The position numbers and the translations under genes were made by a program. This document shows positions 43,868 through 52,941 of a stretch of DNA of 64,000 bases, in pieces. The notes beneath the pieces are model-generated. The model was not told the origin of the DNA. It made no database searches and saw only the letters and a list, made by a program, of their open reading frames with translations. Positions within the stretch are counted from its first letter, which is position 1, and each line of letters starts with the position of its first letter. The stretch spans positions 42,831 through 106,830 of the forward strand of contig CAZTDN010000006.1 of NCBI GenBank assembly GCA_964611895.1, given 5' to 3'. The DNA is from JAIEOG01 sp964611895. GTDB taxonomy: Bacteria > Bdellovibrionota > FAC87 > UBA2466.

Positions 43868-44842
43868 CTAAAAGTTCTTCACTTTGCCTACAGCCAAAGC
43901 CACTCTCTCTGGATCTGGCATGTAAACATGTTCCAACGTGTACGGGAAGGGGGTGTCAAAGCCCGTCACCCTCACTATTGGGGCGTCTAAGTACAAAATC
44001 GCCTCTTCAGCGATTATTGCGGAGAGCTCGGCACCAAAACCACAAGTTTTGGGCGCTTCTTGCACAATCACGACGCGCCCCGTTTTTTTAACTGACTCGA
44101 GAATAGTCGATTCGTCGAGAGGAACCAAGGTGCGCAGGTCGATGACTTCACAATCCGCGCCGCGAGGAGCAGACAGCTCAGCAGCTTGCAAACAAACGGG
44201 AACCATGGCCCCCCATGCGAGGAGAGTAACATCTTTTCCTGGACGCACGATATTGGCCTTACCAAGCTCGACGGTGTACGCGTCTTCGGGCACTTCGCCC
44301 TTTACCGACCGGTAAAGCTTTTTGGGCTCTAGGAACATCACCGGGTCTTCGTCTCGCATAGAAGCGATGAGCAATCCTTTGGCATCGTAAGGATTGGAAG
44401 GCACCACCACTTTCAAACCCGGGGTATGGCAGAAATACGCTTCGGAACTTTGAGAATGGTAATGGCCCCCGCGAATTCCTCCGCCGTAAGGCGTCCGAAT
44501 TACCATCGGACACGTAAAACCGCCGCCGGAGCGGTAGCGGATTTTGGCCACTTCGCTGACGATTTCATCAAATGCCGGATAAATAAAATCCATGAATTGG
44601 ATTTCGGGGACAGGCCTCATTCCATTGACTGCCATTCCCATGGCCATTCCGATAATGCCACTTTCGTTTAGGGGAGAATCCATTACACGATCTGCGCCAA
44701 ATTCTTTTTGTAAACCTTCAGTGGCGCGGAATACTCCGCCGTTATGACCGACATCCTCGCCCATCAATACAATGCGCTCATCAAGACCCATTTCGGTATA
44801 AAGAGCGTCCCGAACCGCCTGAACTAGAGTAAGTGTCGCCAT
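43868..44842 (-). CDS. pdhB: 2-oxoacid dehydrogenase E1 beta subunit
   Basis: Forms the alpha2-beta2 thiamine-diphosphate E1 with the upstream gene. The 324-residue protein shows LDERIVLMGEDVGHNGGVFRA, DSPLNESGIIGMAMGMAV, EIQFMDFIYPAFDEIVSEVA, RTPYGGGIRGGHYHSQS and CEVIDLRTLVPLDESTILESV, all family hallmarks. Start ATG 44842, nine bases after pdhA; pdhC follows after 21 bases. Pyruvate or branched-chain 2-oxoacid specificity is undecided. Confidence 0.93.
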   Translation of the reverse strand: MATLTLVQAVRDALYTEMGLDERIVLMGEDVGHNGGVFRATEGLQKEFGADRVMDSPLNESGIIGMAMGMAVNGMRPVPEIQFMDFIYPAFDEIVSEVAKIRYRSGGGFTCPMVIRTPYGGGIRGGHYHSQSSEAYFCHTPGLKVVVPSNPYDAKGLLIASMRDEDPVMFLEPKKLYRSVKGEVPEDAYTVELGKANIVRPGKDVTLLAWGAMVPVCLQAAELSAPRGADCEVIDLRTLVPLDESTILESVKKTGRVVIVQEAPKTCGFGAELSAIIAEEAILYLDAPIVRVTGFDTPFPYTLEHVYMPDPERVALAVGKVKNF

Positions 44843-44851
44843 GGGTTCTCC

Positions 44852-46042
44852 TTAGAGGGGAAAAGCTTCGCTGGTGTTTTCGAACTTGCCACGTAGTTCG
44901 CCTTCGTGCACCAGAGCTTCCATTTGCCGTTTTAACTGGGGCGTCATCTCAGCGTAGACATCTTCAAACATCGACTCGAGAGAAGGAGGTGGCATGGGTT
45001 CCGCTTCTTCAATCGCTTCTGCGATCTGCTTTTTAAGTTCTTCTTGAAGCGCTTTTTCTTTGGAATCGTTCCACAAGTTTTTGTCGGCTAGGTACTTACG
45101 AAACCGCTCAATGGGATCGCGTTTTTTCCAAGCTTCATAGAGTTTTTCGTCTCGATACCGAGACGGGTCGTCAGAAGAAGAATGCGGTCCCATTCGAAAA
45201 GTCAGACACTCGATAAAGCTAGGACCTTCTCCACGGCGCGCTCTTTCTGCAGCTTCTTGAGCGGCCACATAGACCGCCAAAACATCGTTCCCATCGACAG
45301 CGGCACCGGGCATTCCGTAACCTGCTGCCTTAGAAACCAAGGTGCCGGTAGCACACTGCTTGGCCAGGGGAACCGAAATCGCATACTGGTTATTGGTACA
45401 GATAAAAACCGTGGGTGCTTTGTACACGCCCGCAAAAGTCATCCCGGTGTGAAAATCATTCTCTGAAGTCGCCCCGTCGCCAAAATAGGTAATCGAGATT
45501 TCGCCGGTTTTGCGCAAACGGCCCGCGACTGCCGCTCCCACGGCTTGAATGACTTGGGTAGCAATGGGGCTTGAGACACTGAAGAGTTTCAAATCGGCAA
45601 AACTGTAGTGCACCGGCATCTGGCGGCCCTTAGCGGTATCGCCTGAGTTTCCCCAGAGATTGGCCAGCATTTTAACCATCGAGGCGCCGCGGTAAAGAAA
45701 GAGCCCTGGCTCACGATAGCTCGGAAACGCCCAGTCTTTTTTTGCCAGCACCGCGGCTGTTCCTGTTTGGATGGCCTCTTGACCAAAGGACGGAACGTAA
45801 AAACCAATTCTCCCTTGGCGCTGCAACATCATGCCGCGTTCGTCGAAAGCGCGGGTAAGAGCCATATTACGGTACATGGCGATCAAGGTTTCTTTTGCAA
45901 TCTTGGGTTCTTTTTTCGGATCGACTGAACCGTCTTCATTCAAGACGGTGTAACAATCTTCACGAAGGACTGAAGTGCGGGCTTTGGCTTTCACAGATGT
46001 ATTTTTCTTTTTGTTCAAAACTGCCTCAGTGTTTTCTATCAT
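44852..46042 (-). CDS. pdhA: 2-oxoacid dehydrogenase E1 alpha subunit
   Basis: Thiamine-diphosphate subunit that decarboxylates the 2-oxoacid. ATG at 46042 overlaps the lipA stop by four bases (ATGA) and gives 396 residues; a longer upstream frame would sit inside lipA. The TDP motif is YFGDGATSENDFHTG through ICTNNQYAISVP. Also seen are RAFDERGMMLQRQGRIGFY, FPSYREPGLFLYRG and FRMGPHSSSDDPSRYR, the region of the regulatory serines in animal enzymes. The N-terminal 60 residues are Lys-rich and variable. It is co-transcribed with lipA upstream and pdhB downstream. Confidence 0.94.
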   Translation of the reverse strand: MIENTEAVLNKKKNTSVKAKARTSVLREDCYTVLNEDGSVDPKKEPKIAKETLIAMYRNMALTRAFDERGMMLQRQGRIGFYVPSFGQEAIQTGTAAVLAKKDWAFPSYREPGLFLYRGASMVKMLANLWGNSGDTAKGRQMPVHYSFADLKLFSVSSPIATQVIQAVGAAVAGRLRKTGEISITYFGDGATSENDFHTGMTFAGVYKAPTVFICTNNQYAISVPLAKQCATGTLVSKAAGYGMPGAAVDGNDVLAVYVAAQEAAERARRGEGPSFIECLTFRMGPHSSSDDPSRYRDEKLYEAWKKRDPIERFRKYLADKNLWNDSKEKALQEELKKQIAEAIEEAEPMPPPSLESMFEDVYAEMTPQLKRQMEALVHEGELRGKFENTSEAFPL

Positions 46043-46926
46043 TTTTTTCTTAAAAGCCCTTCCAAGAACTTTTCCCCCGCTCGGTAGCTGCTCCGGACGA
46101 GAGGCCCGGACGGGACACACAGAAAACCTTTTCGAAGGCCTAGCTCTTCCAACGCTTTAAAAGTCGCCGGTGAAACGTACTCGTCGACAGGCAAGTGCCA
46201 GTTCGACGGGCGCAAGTACTGTCCAATGGTGAGGATCTCCACATTCACCGCGCGGAGATCGTCCATAGCTTGGCCGACCTCTTCGGTCGTTTCGCCGAGG
46301 CCGAGCATAATCGAACTCTTAGTGTAGGCCGAGGGACGGTGTGTCTTAGCAAATGACAAAACGTCGAGCGATTGGCGGTATCCACAACGCCCATCGCGCA
46401 CCCTCTTTTGGAGGCGCTCGACTGTTTCGATATTATGGGCAAAAACATCGGCGCCCGAGTCCACCACGCGTTCGACGGCTTTGAGATCGCCACGGAAATC
46501 AGGAACGAGAATTTCGACCAAAGTCTCAGGGCGTTTGCGTTTGATAGCCTCCACGGTTCGACCAATATGATCAGCCCCTCCGTCGGGGAGGTCATCGCGA
46601 TCTACCGAGGTCAAAACGACGTAAGTCAGTCCTAGTTCTGCGATCGCACTGGAAACATTTTCCGGTTCGGCGGGATCGAGTGCTCCGCGAGGATTGCCGG
46701 TTTTCACATGGCAAAACTTGCACCCACGCGTACAGGTGTCCCCCATGAGCATGACCGTCGCGGTCCCCCCGCTCCAGCACTCAGCGACATTCGGGCAAGC
46801 GGCCTCTTCGCAAACAGTGTGAAGCTTTAATTGCCTTAATAGCGTCTTGATCTTCAAATAGTTTTCGCCGCCAGGAGGGCGGATTTTGAGCCATTCGGGC
46901 TTAGGAGTCGTTTGTGGTTGCGCCAT
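46039..46926 (-). CDS. lipA: Lipoyl synthase
   Basis: Radical-SAM enzyme inserting two sulfurs into protein-bound octanoate. The auxiliary cluster cysteines lie in VCEEAACPNVAECW, the SAM cluster is CTRGCKFCHV, and the C-terminal cluster-ligand serine is in RSSYRAGEKF. Other hallmarks are TSVDRDDLPDGGADHI and KSSIMLGLGETTEEV. 295 residues is typical. It heads the lipA-pdhA-pdhB-pdhC-lpdA-lipB run, placing both lipoate-assembly enzymes at the ends of the dehydrogenase genes. Confidence 0.96.
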   Translation of the reverse strand: MAQPQTTPKPEWLKIRPPGGENYLKIKTLLRQLKLHTVCEEAACPNVAECWSGGTATVMLMGDTCTRGCKFCHVKTGNPRGALDPAEPENVSSAIAELGLTYVVLTSVDRDDLPDGGADHIGRTVEAIKRKRPETLVEILVPDFRGDLKAVERVVDSGADVFAHNIETVERLQKRVRDGRCGYRQSLDVLSFAKTHRPSAYTKSSIMLGLGETTEEVGQAMDDLRAVNVEILTIGQYLRPSNWHLPVDEYVSPATFKALEELGLRKGFLCVPSGPLVRSSYRAGEKFLEGLLRKK

Positions 46927-47008
46927 GATAGTAAGGGTCAGTTCTAGTAGAAAATGGAGGGGTAAGCAACTTCGCCCGCACTAAACGCGGAGCAGTTACA
47001 GATAGAAA

Positions 47009-47659
47009 TTATACGCCGCGTTGATGGGGCCCCCAGATTTCTTTGTGCATTTGAACCTGCATTGTAACCGGCGCCTGCGCATCCAAGATCCAACGGGCAA
47101 GGTCGGCTGGCTTCACCTTCCCCGCAACTGGCGAATACAAAACCGCGCATTTTTCGATGAGCCCGTAGCGTTCGCACGCATTCTGAGACCACTCAAAGTC
47201 CTCTTTGGAAGCAATAACAAATTTGAACTGATCGTGGGGTTGAACCAAAGCGCAGTTGTCCCAAACCATCGTGTCCGCTTCGCCACTATCGGGACACTTC
47301 AAATCGACGACTTTAATTACTGCCGCGGGCACTTTTTCAATCGAGAAACTGCCGTTCGTCTCTAATGAAACGGTATAGCCCTCTTTCAAGAGCCTATCCA
47401 TCAGTGGGTAGATTCCCTGCTGCCCTAAGGGCTCGCCCCCCGTCAGGCAGACGTAGCGAGTTTTGTGGTTCCTAATCTGGGACAAGATCGCGTCTAGGGC
47501 CATCACCGTACCATGCCAAAAGGCGTAGCGGGTGTCGCAATAGGTGCACCTCAGGTTGCAGGTCGCTAGACGGACAAAAACCGTCGGTTTTCCTACGAGC
47601 AGACTTTCGCCTTGAATGCTGTAGAAAATTTCGTTGATTTTGAGGCCCTGGTCCAGCAT
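47009..47659 (-). CDS. queE: 7-carboxy-7-deazaguanine synthase
   Basis: Radical-SAM step of queuosine precursor synthesis, converting carboxy-tetrahydropterin to CDG. The 216-residue protein has INEIFYSIQGESLLVGKPT, the cluster motif CNLRCTYCDTRYAFW, LTGGEPLGQQGIYPLM, SLETNGSFSI, VVDLKCPDSGE and the closing VQMHKEIWGPHQRGV. It starts 55 bases after atpC on the same strand, so read-through from the ATP synthase operon is possible. A TATAAT overlaps its stop codon and might contribute to lipA expression, but no good -35 accompanies it. Confidence 0.94.
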   Translation of the reverse strand: MLDQGLKINEIFYSIQGESLLVGKPTVFVRLATCNLRCTYCDTRYAFWHGTVMALDAILSQIRNHKTRYVCLTGGEPLGQQGIYPLMDRLLKEGYTVSLETNGSFSIEKVPAAVIKVVDLKCPDSGEADTMVWDNCALVQPHDQFKFVIASKEDFEWSQNACERYGLIEKCAVLYSPVAGKVKPADLARWILDAQAPVTMQVQMHKEIWGPHQRGV

Positions 47660-47714
47660 GGAGGCGGACTATCTCACACCCTGGGACGACTGAGAAGCCT
47701 TTACCAGACTGGCT

Positions 47715-48101
47715 CTAGAGCTGCTGCCGAGTGATGGCGCGTTCGAGTTTGAGCTGGTACTTACGCATCTGTTTTTCATCCAAAGAGGTCGAGAGGGCCT
47801 GTTCCGCTTTTTTCTGTGCGGATTTTGCTCGGCTCTGGTCAATCTCCCCGGCCTCTTCGCAAGTCTCCGCCAGAACGATGACCTTGTTCTTGCGAACGAT
47901 GGAAAAGCCATAACTCACCGCAAACTTGCGCTCCGCAGCCGCGGTTGGGAAGCTCATGACCCCGGTGGACAATATCGTGACGAGATCCGTGTGACCGGGC
48001 AATACCGTAATCGTCCCGCTCTGTGTAGGAAGCGTGATGCGTTCAACTTTCACGTTCTCCAGTATGCGTCGAGCAGGGGTTACGATATCGACTTCGATCA
48101 C
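47715..48101 (-). CDS. atpC: ATP synthase F1 epsilon subunit
   Basis: Rotor-stalk subunit that couples and can inhibit the F1 motor. The 128-residue product begins MIEVDIVTPARRILENVKV and shows LPTQSGTITVLPGHTDLVTIL, typical of the N-terminal beta domain. A helical hairpin tail follows (IDQSRAKSAQKKAEQALS). Its ATG overlaps the atpD stop by four bases. Last gene of the ATP synthase run. Confidence 0.93.
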   Translation of the reverse strand: MIEVDIVTPARRILENVKVERITLPTQSGTITVLPGHTDLVTILSTGVMSFPTAAAERKFAVSYGFSIVRKNKVIVLAETCEEAGEIDQSRAKSAQKKAEQALSTSLDEKQMRKYQLKLERAITRQQL

Positions 48102-49513
48102 GCAGCACCTCGAAGTTTTTCTGCTTGAGCAACGGCTTCTTCGATCGTTCCAACCATGTAGAACGCTTGCTCAGGCAGGTCATCGTGTTTGCCTTCGACG
48201 ATTTCTTTGAAGCCTCGAACCGTGTCCTTGACCTCAACGTATTTGCCCTTATTGCCAGTGAACTGCTCCGCAACGAAAAACGGCTGAGACAAGAACCGCT
48301 CAATACGACGAGCTCTGGCAACGGTGACTTTATCGTCTTCGGACAATTCATCCATCCCAAGAATTGCAATGATATCTTGCAGGTCCTTGTAGCGCTGGAG
48401 CACGCGCTGCACTTCGCGAGCGACTTTGTAATGCTCCTCGCCCACGACTTCCGGTGTTAACAGACGGGAGGTCGAAGCCAGCGGATCCACCGCTGGGTAA
48501 ATCCCTTTTTCCGAAATGGCTCGTGACAAGTTTGTCGTCGCATCCAAATGTGCAAACGCCGTTGCCGGTGCCGGATCCGTGTAATCATCCGCAGGAACGT
48601 AAATCGCCTGCACCGAAGTGATAGACCCCTTCTTGGTACTGGTAATACGCTCTTGAAGCTGCCCCATCTCCGTTGCCAAAGTCGGTTGGTAACCTACTGC
48701 GGAAGGAATACGGCCAAGCAGCGCCGAGACTTCGGAACCCGCCTGAGTAAAACGGAAAATATTATCCACGAATAAAAGAACGTCCTGGCCTTCTTCGTCT
48801 CGGAAAAACTCCGCTGCGGTCAAAGCCGAAAGAGCCACTCGCAAACGCGCTCCTGGCGGCTCATTCATCTGTCCGTAAACCAGACAGGTCTTGTCGATGA
48901 CGCCGGACTCCTTCATTTCCATCCAGAGATCGTTCCCTTCTCGGGTACGCTCTCCCACGCCAGCAAAAACCGACAATCCGCCGTGCTGGGTGGCGATGTT
49001 GTTGATTAGCTCCATGATCAAAACTGTTTTTCCGACGCCGGCCCCACCGAACAAACCGATCTTTCCGCCCTTGGCGTAGGGGGCTAGCAAATCGACGACT
49101 TTAATGCCGGTAACTAGCATTTCCACCTGAGTGCTCTGATCTTCGAACGACGGGGGTGGGCGGTGAATGGGGTATTTCTTTTTGGCTGCGACGGGGCCAG
49201 CCTGATCCACGGGCTCTCCGATCACATTCAAAATTCTACTCAACACTTCTCGTCCCACCGGCATGCTAATCGGGCTCTTGGTGTCGCGTGCTTTCATTCC
49301 GCGAGTCAATCCATCGGTAGAGTCCATAGCGATACAACGAACAACGCCATCTCCTAAGTGCGCTGCGACTTCCAACGTGAGATTGTCCTGGCCTTCGCCC
49401 AAGCTCGGGTTGGTGACTTTAAGCGCATTATAGATCGGGGGTAGGTTTTCCGGTGCGAATGCCACGTCCACTGCGGGACCGATTACCTGCGTAATTTCGC
49501 CAAAAGTTTCCAT
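48098..49513 (-). CDS. atpD: ATP synthase F1 beta subunit
   Basis: Catalytic subunit. Walker A GLFGGAGVGKTVLIMELI, Walker B region DVLLFVDNIFRFTQAGSEVS, LLGRIPSAVGYQPTLATEMG and ITSTKKGSITSVQAIYVPAD are all intact. ATG at 49513 lies five bases after AGGAG; the GTG at 49519 is too close to that site. 471 residues is normal. It sits between atpG and atpC. Confidence 0.97.
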   Translation of the reverse strand: METFGEITQVIGPAVDVAFAPENLPPIYNALKVTNPSLGEGQDNLTLEVAAHLGDGVVRCIAMDSTDGLTRGMKARDTKSPISMPVGREVLSRILNVIGEPVDQAGPVAAKKKYPIHRPPPSFEDQSTQVEMLVTGIKVVDLLAPYAKGGKIGLFGGAGVGKTVLIMELINNIATQHGGLSVFAGVGERTREGNDLWMEMKESGVIDKTCLVYGQMNEPPGARLRVALSALTAAEFFRDEEGQDVLLFVDNIFRFTQAGSEVSALLGRIPSAVGYQPTLATEMGQLQERITSTKKGSITSVQAIYVPADDYTDPAPATAFAHLDATTNLSRAISEKGIYPAVDPLASTSRLLTPEVVGEEHYKVAREVQRVLQRYKDLQDIIAILGMDELSEDDKVTVARARRIERFLSQPFFVAEQFTGNKGKYVEVKDTVRGFKEIVEGKHDDLPEQAFYMVGTIEEAVAQAEKLRGAA

Positions 49514-49521
49514 ATTCACTC

Positions 49522-50410
49522 CTATTTCATCGCCTCAACGCCGCCGATGATTTCCAAAAGCTCTTTCGTGATGCTCGCCTGGCGGGCCTTGTTATATTCC
49601 NNNNNNNNNNAAAAGATCGATCATTTCGGACGCATTATTAGTCGCGTTTTCCATGGCGGACATTTGTGCGCCAAACTCACTTGCACGAGACTCAAGAACC
49701 GCCCGGAAAAATTGCGTTTTGAAATGGCGGGGGATCAACGCCTCTAGAACTTCGTTCTTGGAAGGCTCGAAAAGACTCTGCCCAAGCTGAGCTTCCTCGC
49801 TAATAGGAAGAACGCCCGCGACTCCTTCGGGAACCTCCGTAGAAACTGGGATCAATCGCTCCACGGTGATCTTCTGCTGAATCGCCGACTTGAACTCGTT
49901 GTACACCAAATAGACGGCATCAAAACCACCGGACTCGAACTCAGCCAAAATACCTTCGGCTACTTCGCCGACGTTGGAGTAGACGGGCCTGGATAAGAGA
50001 CCCTCGTAATTTTTTCCAAATGCGGGATTCTTGCGAAAAAACTCAAACGCCTTCTTCCCGACGGTATCGATGACGACTTCAACACCCTCGGCCTGCTTCT
50101 GCTTCGTAAATCGACTCGCCTCTTTGAAAACGGATGAGTTGAAGGAGCCACAAAGACCGCGTTCGCCGGCCAATGCCACAACACGAATCCGTTTTTCCGT
50201 TCTCTTTTCCAAATACGGGTGCGAAACATCCGGCATCCGAGAAAGTGAAATCAAAACAGAATAGATCCGATAGGCATACGCCCGAGAGTTTAGAATCGCC
50301 TCTTGAGCGCGGCGCAACTTAGCTGCTGCCACCATTTTCATGGCGCGCGTGATCTGCCGCGTGTTTTTCACGCTACCGATCCGCTTTTTGATGTCCTTAA
50401 GGCTCGCCAT
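49522..50410 (-). CDS. atpG: ATP synthase F1 gamma subunit (contains assembly gap)
   Basis: Central shaft of F1. The N-terminus MASLKDIKKRIGSVKNTRQI and RAMKMVAAAKLRRAQ is diagnostic, as is the C-terminal EYNKARQASITKELLEI. Ten N at 49601-49610 lie shortly before that end. The frames on both sides agree only if the true gap length is a multiple of three. Compared with other gamma chains about two residues seem missing between SEMIDL and EYNKARQ, so roughly six bases are probably hidden. The stop is TAG at 49524-49522, nine bases before the atpD start. Confidence 0.94.
49601..49610. other. Assembly gap (10 N) in atpG
   Basis: Placeholder run. Flanks do not share an overlap. Reading-frame continuity of atpG requires a true length divisible by three, most likely about six bases. 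Confidence 0.9.
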
Positions 50411-51915
50411 TATGCAAACGTCGATTGAAGGGTTTCGATGATCGTATTCAAAGTGGCCTTCAAACCATCGTCCAAAGTCTTTTTCTCCCGGATGGAAGCA
50501 AAGACTTCTGGGTGCTTATTGTCGATCAGATCGTAGAGCGCTTTTTCAAACTCGGAAATCCGCTCGACCGGCAGCTTATCCAAGAATCCACTCGTGCCAG
50601 CATAAACAATGACGATTTGCCTTTCTACGGGCAGGGGCATGTACTGTCCCTGTTTCAAGATCGCCACCATGCGCTCTCCGCGCGCCAACATGTTCTGTGT
50701 GGCCTTATCGAGATCCGACCCGAACTGAGCGAATGCCGCCATCTCGCGGTACTGTGCAAGGCTCAGTCGCAAGCTCCCCGCAACTTGGCGCATGGCTTTT
50801 ACTTGAGCACTACCCCCCACTCGAGACACCGACAGACCGACGTTAATCGCCGGGCGGACGCCGGAGTAGAAAAGGTCCGTATCCAAAAATATCTGCCCGT
50901 CTGTAATCGAAATAACGTTCGTGGGAATGTACGCCGATACGTCGCCTGCCTGAGTTTCAATGATCGGCAACGCCGTTAGGCTCCCGCCGCCCCGTGCGTC
51001 GGACAACTTAGCAGCACGCTCGAGCAATCGACTGTGTAGATAGAAAACGTCTCCGGGATAAGCCTCTCGGCCTGGAGGTCGACGTAATAGCAAGGACAGC
51101 TGACGATAAGCCTGCGCTTGTTTAGTCAAATCATCATAAACGATCAAAGCATGCTTTCCGGAATCCCGGAAATGTTCTGCCATGGTAACGCCTGTGTAGG
51201 GAGCGATAAACTGTAGTGGCGCCTGATCGCTTGCAGTAGCAGAAATTACCGTTGTGTACTCCATCGCACCGGAGCTGCGTAACTTTTCTACCACCTGAGC
51301 AACCGTGGAGGCTTTCTGTCCTATTGCGACGTAGAAGCAATAAACGCCCAAGCCTTTTTGGTTGATAATCGCATCGATTGCGATAGCGGTTTTTCCGGTC
51401 TGGCGATCTCCAATGATCAACTCACGCTGGCCGCGGCCAATGGGTACCATGGAATCGATCGCTTTGAGACCGGTCTGCAAAGGCTCTTTTACCGACTGGC
51501 GATCTACAATACCAGGGGCTTTGATTTCAACGTTACGAAAGGCTTTGGCGTTTATGGGCCCTTTTCCGTCGATAGGTTGTCCCAACGCATTTACAACTCG
51601 ACCAATCAGGGCCTCTCCAGCCGGCACCTGGAGAATTTTTCCGGTGCGCTTTACGGTATCTCCTTCTTTTACAGAAGTGACATCACCAAAGATTGCTACC
51701 CCGACGCTGTCCTCCTCAAGATTGAGTACCACGCCAAACATTCCACCTGGGAACTCAACCATTTCACCGGCCATGGCGCTTTCCAGACCGTAGATCTTGG
51801 CAACTCCGTCCCCTACGCTTAGCACCGATCCGGTTTCCGCAACCTGAACCTCTTTATCGAATTCCTCAATGCGTTTGCGAATTATCGTACTAATCTCGTC
51901 GGCCCGAATCTCCAT
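50410..51915 (-). CDS. atpA: ATP synthase F1 alpha subunit
   Basis: Non-catalytic nucleotide-binding subunit. The 501-residue protein has ISTIIRKRIEEFDKEVQVAE at the N-terminus (contacts delta), Walker A GDRQTGKTAIAIDAIINQ, and YFY-like CFYVAIGQKASTVAQV. HALIVYDDLTKQAQAYRQLS and the signature PAINVGLSVSRVGGSAQ follow. Start ATG 51915 abuts the atpH stop. Confidence 0.97.
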   Translation of the reverse strand: MEIRADEISTIIRKRIEEFDKEVQVAETGSVLSVGDGVAKIYGLESAMAGEMVEFPGGMFGVVLNLEEDSVGVAIFGDVTSVKEGDTVKRTGKILQVPAGEALIGRVVNALGQPIDGKGPINAKAFRNVEIKAPGIVDRQSVKEPLQTGLKAIDSMVPIGRGQRELIIGDRQTGKTAIAIDAIINQKGLGVYCFYVAIGQKASTVAQVVEKLRSSGAMEYTTVISATASDQAPLQFIAPYTGVTMAEHFRDSGKHALIVYDDLTKQAQAYRQLSLLLRRPPGREAYPGDVFYLHSRLLERAAKLSDARGGGSLTALPIIETQAGDVSAYIPTNVISITDGQIFLDTDLFYSGVRPAINVGLSVSRVGGSAQVKAMRQVAGSLRLSLAQYREMAAFAQFGSDLDKATQNMLARGERMVAILKQGQYMPLPVERQIVIVYAGTSGFLDKLPVERISEFEKALYDLIDNKHPEVFASIREKKTLDDGLKATLNTIIETLQSTFA

Positions 51916-52466
51916 TACACTTCTCCTTCAACCAAACGTTCTTGCAAGCTATCCAACCAACCAGAAACCGAACCATCAAAAGTTCGGCTGCCGGCCACGA
52001 CTTTGAGCCCCCCCACTAAACCCGGGCGGGAACGGTAGGTCGCTTCAACTTTCTTGCCCAAAACTTTTTCAAACTTTCCTTCAATGCTTTTCTTGTCGCC
52101 CTCGGTTACCGGCTGCGCGGTCCAAACCAAGATGGGCTGAACGCCTTCGTTCTCCCGCAACAAAACCCTCAGCCGTTCCACAATCGGCGCGAGCTGGGCC
52201 AAACGGCCCATTCTAGAAACGGCATTGAGAATTTGCACCGCCGGTTTTGAAAGGCCCATTTTTGAGGCTACATCCAATGCGACTTGAGTCTTGTCCTCTA
52301 GCGAAAACCCAGGAGAGGCGATTAAGAGACCTAGCTCTTGGTGCGTTTTTTCCAAAGACGAAAACTGCTCCAACTCCGCTAAGACAGAATCCGCGCCCGG
52401 CGTCCCTTTGAGCAGGTCAAACAACGCCTTGGCATAACGACTCGCTACCTTACCCGACGTGGCCAT
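51915..52466 (-). CDS. atpH: ATP synthase F1 delta subunit
   Basis: Peripheral-stalk subunit joining F1 to the b/b' stalk. ATG at 52466 follows GAAGGGG and gives MATSGKVASRYAKALFDLL, the usual OSCP/delta start, with 183 residues ending in SRPGLVGGLKVVAGSRTFDGSV, the family's C-terminal signature. A longer frame to 52613 lies over atpF and is rejected. It overlaps the atpF 3' end by 17 bases. Confidence 0.92.
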   Translation of the reverse strand: MATSGKVASRYAKALFDLLKGTPGADSVLAELEQFSSLEKTHQELGLLIASPGFSLEDKTQVALDVASKMGLSKPAVQILNAVSRMGRLAQLAPIVERLRVLLRENEGVQPILVWTAQPVTEGDKKSIEGKFEKVLGKKVEATYRSRPGLVGGLKVVAGSRTFDGSVSGWLDSLQERLVEGEV

Positions 52467-52941
52467 CAGCAACCCCTTCCAGGTAATCAGTAAGAAGTTT
52501 TTGGGAGTCTTTGGCTTCGACGTTTTGGCCGAGATACAAACGTGCCTGTTCGAGGCTCTCCTCCACAATCTGACGGCGAAGAACACGCTTTGCTTTTGCC
52601 GACTCCGCAGCAATCACTGTCGCCGCTTCTTCGCTGATTCGCTTGGTCTCCATATTCACTCGTGCAAGCGTGGTCTCTTTGAATTTTGCCATCGAGGCCT
52701 GGGCGTCTTTTACCTGAGCGTTGATTTCTGCCTGAGCGGCATCAGCCTTGGACTTCCAATGCGCGAGATCCGCTTTTGCGCCTTCGGACAAGGTGCGGGC
52801 CTCCTGAACTGAGGAGCCAATGGCAAGACTACGGGCCTGGAAGCCCTCAGCGATCGGCTTGCGACCAAAATGCCAAAGAATGAAAACGACAACCGAGAAG
52901 TTGAGCAACGTAGAAAGAAACTCTGTGGAGGCAGGGTTCAT
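52450..52941 (-). CDS. atpF: ATP synthase Fo b subunit
   Basis: Peripheral-stalk subunit: a short N-terminal membrane helix (TLLNFSVVVFILWHFGRKPI) followed by a long charged coiled coil (residues 35-150) rich in Ala, Lys and Glu. 163 residues. It follows and overlaps the b' gene by four bases. Two different b-type genes imply a heterodimeric b/b' stalk, as in other deltaproteobacteria and phototrophs. Confidence 0.88.
   Translation of the reverse strand: MNPASTEFLSTLLNFSVVVFILWHFGRKPIAEGFQARSLAIGSSVQEARTLSEGAKADLAHWKSKADAAQAEINAQVKDAQASMAKFKETTLARVNMETKRISEEAATVIAAESAKAKRVLRRQIVEESLEQARLYLGQNVEAKDSQKLLTDYLEGVADGHVG

Noticed and set aside
46043..46120. N-terminal extension of pdhA
   Set aside because: Covers the end of lipA in another frame; ATG 46042 overlaps the lipA stop as ATGA.
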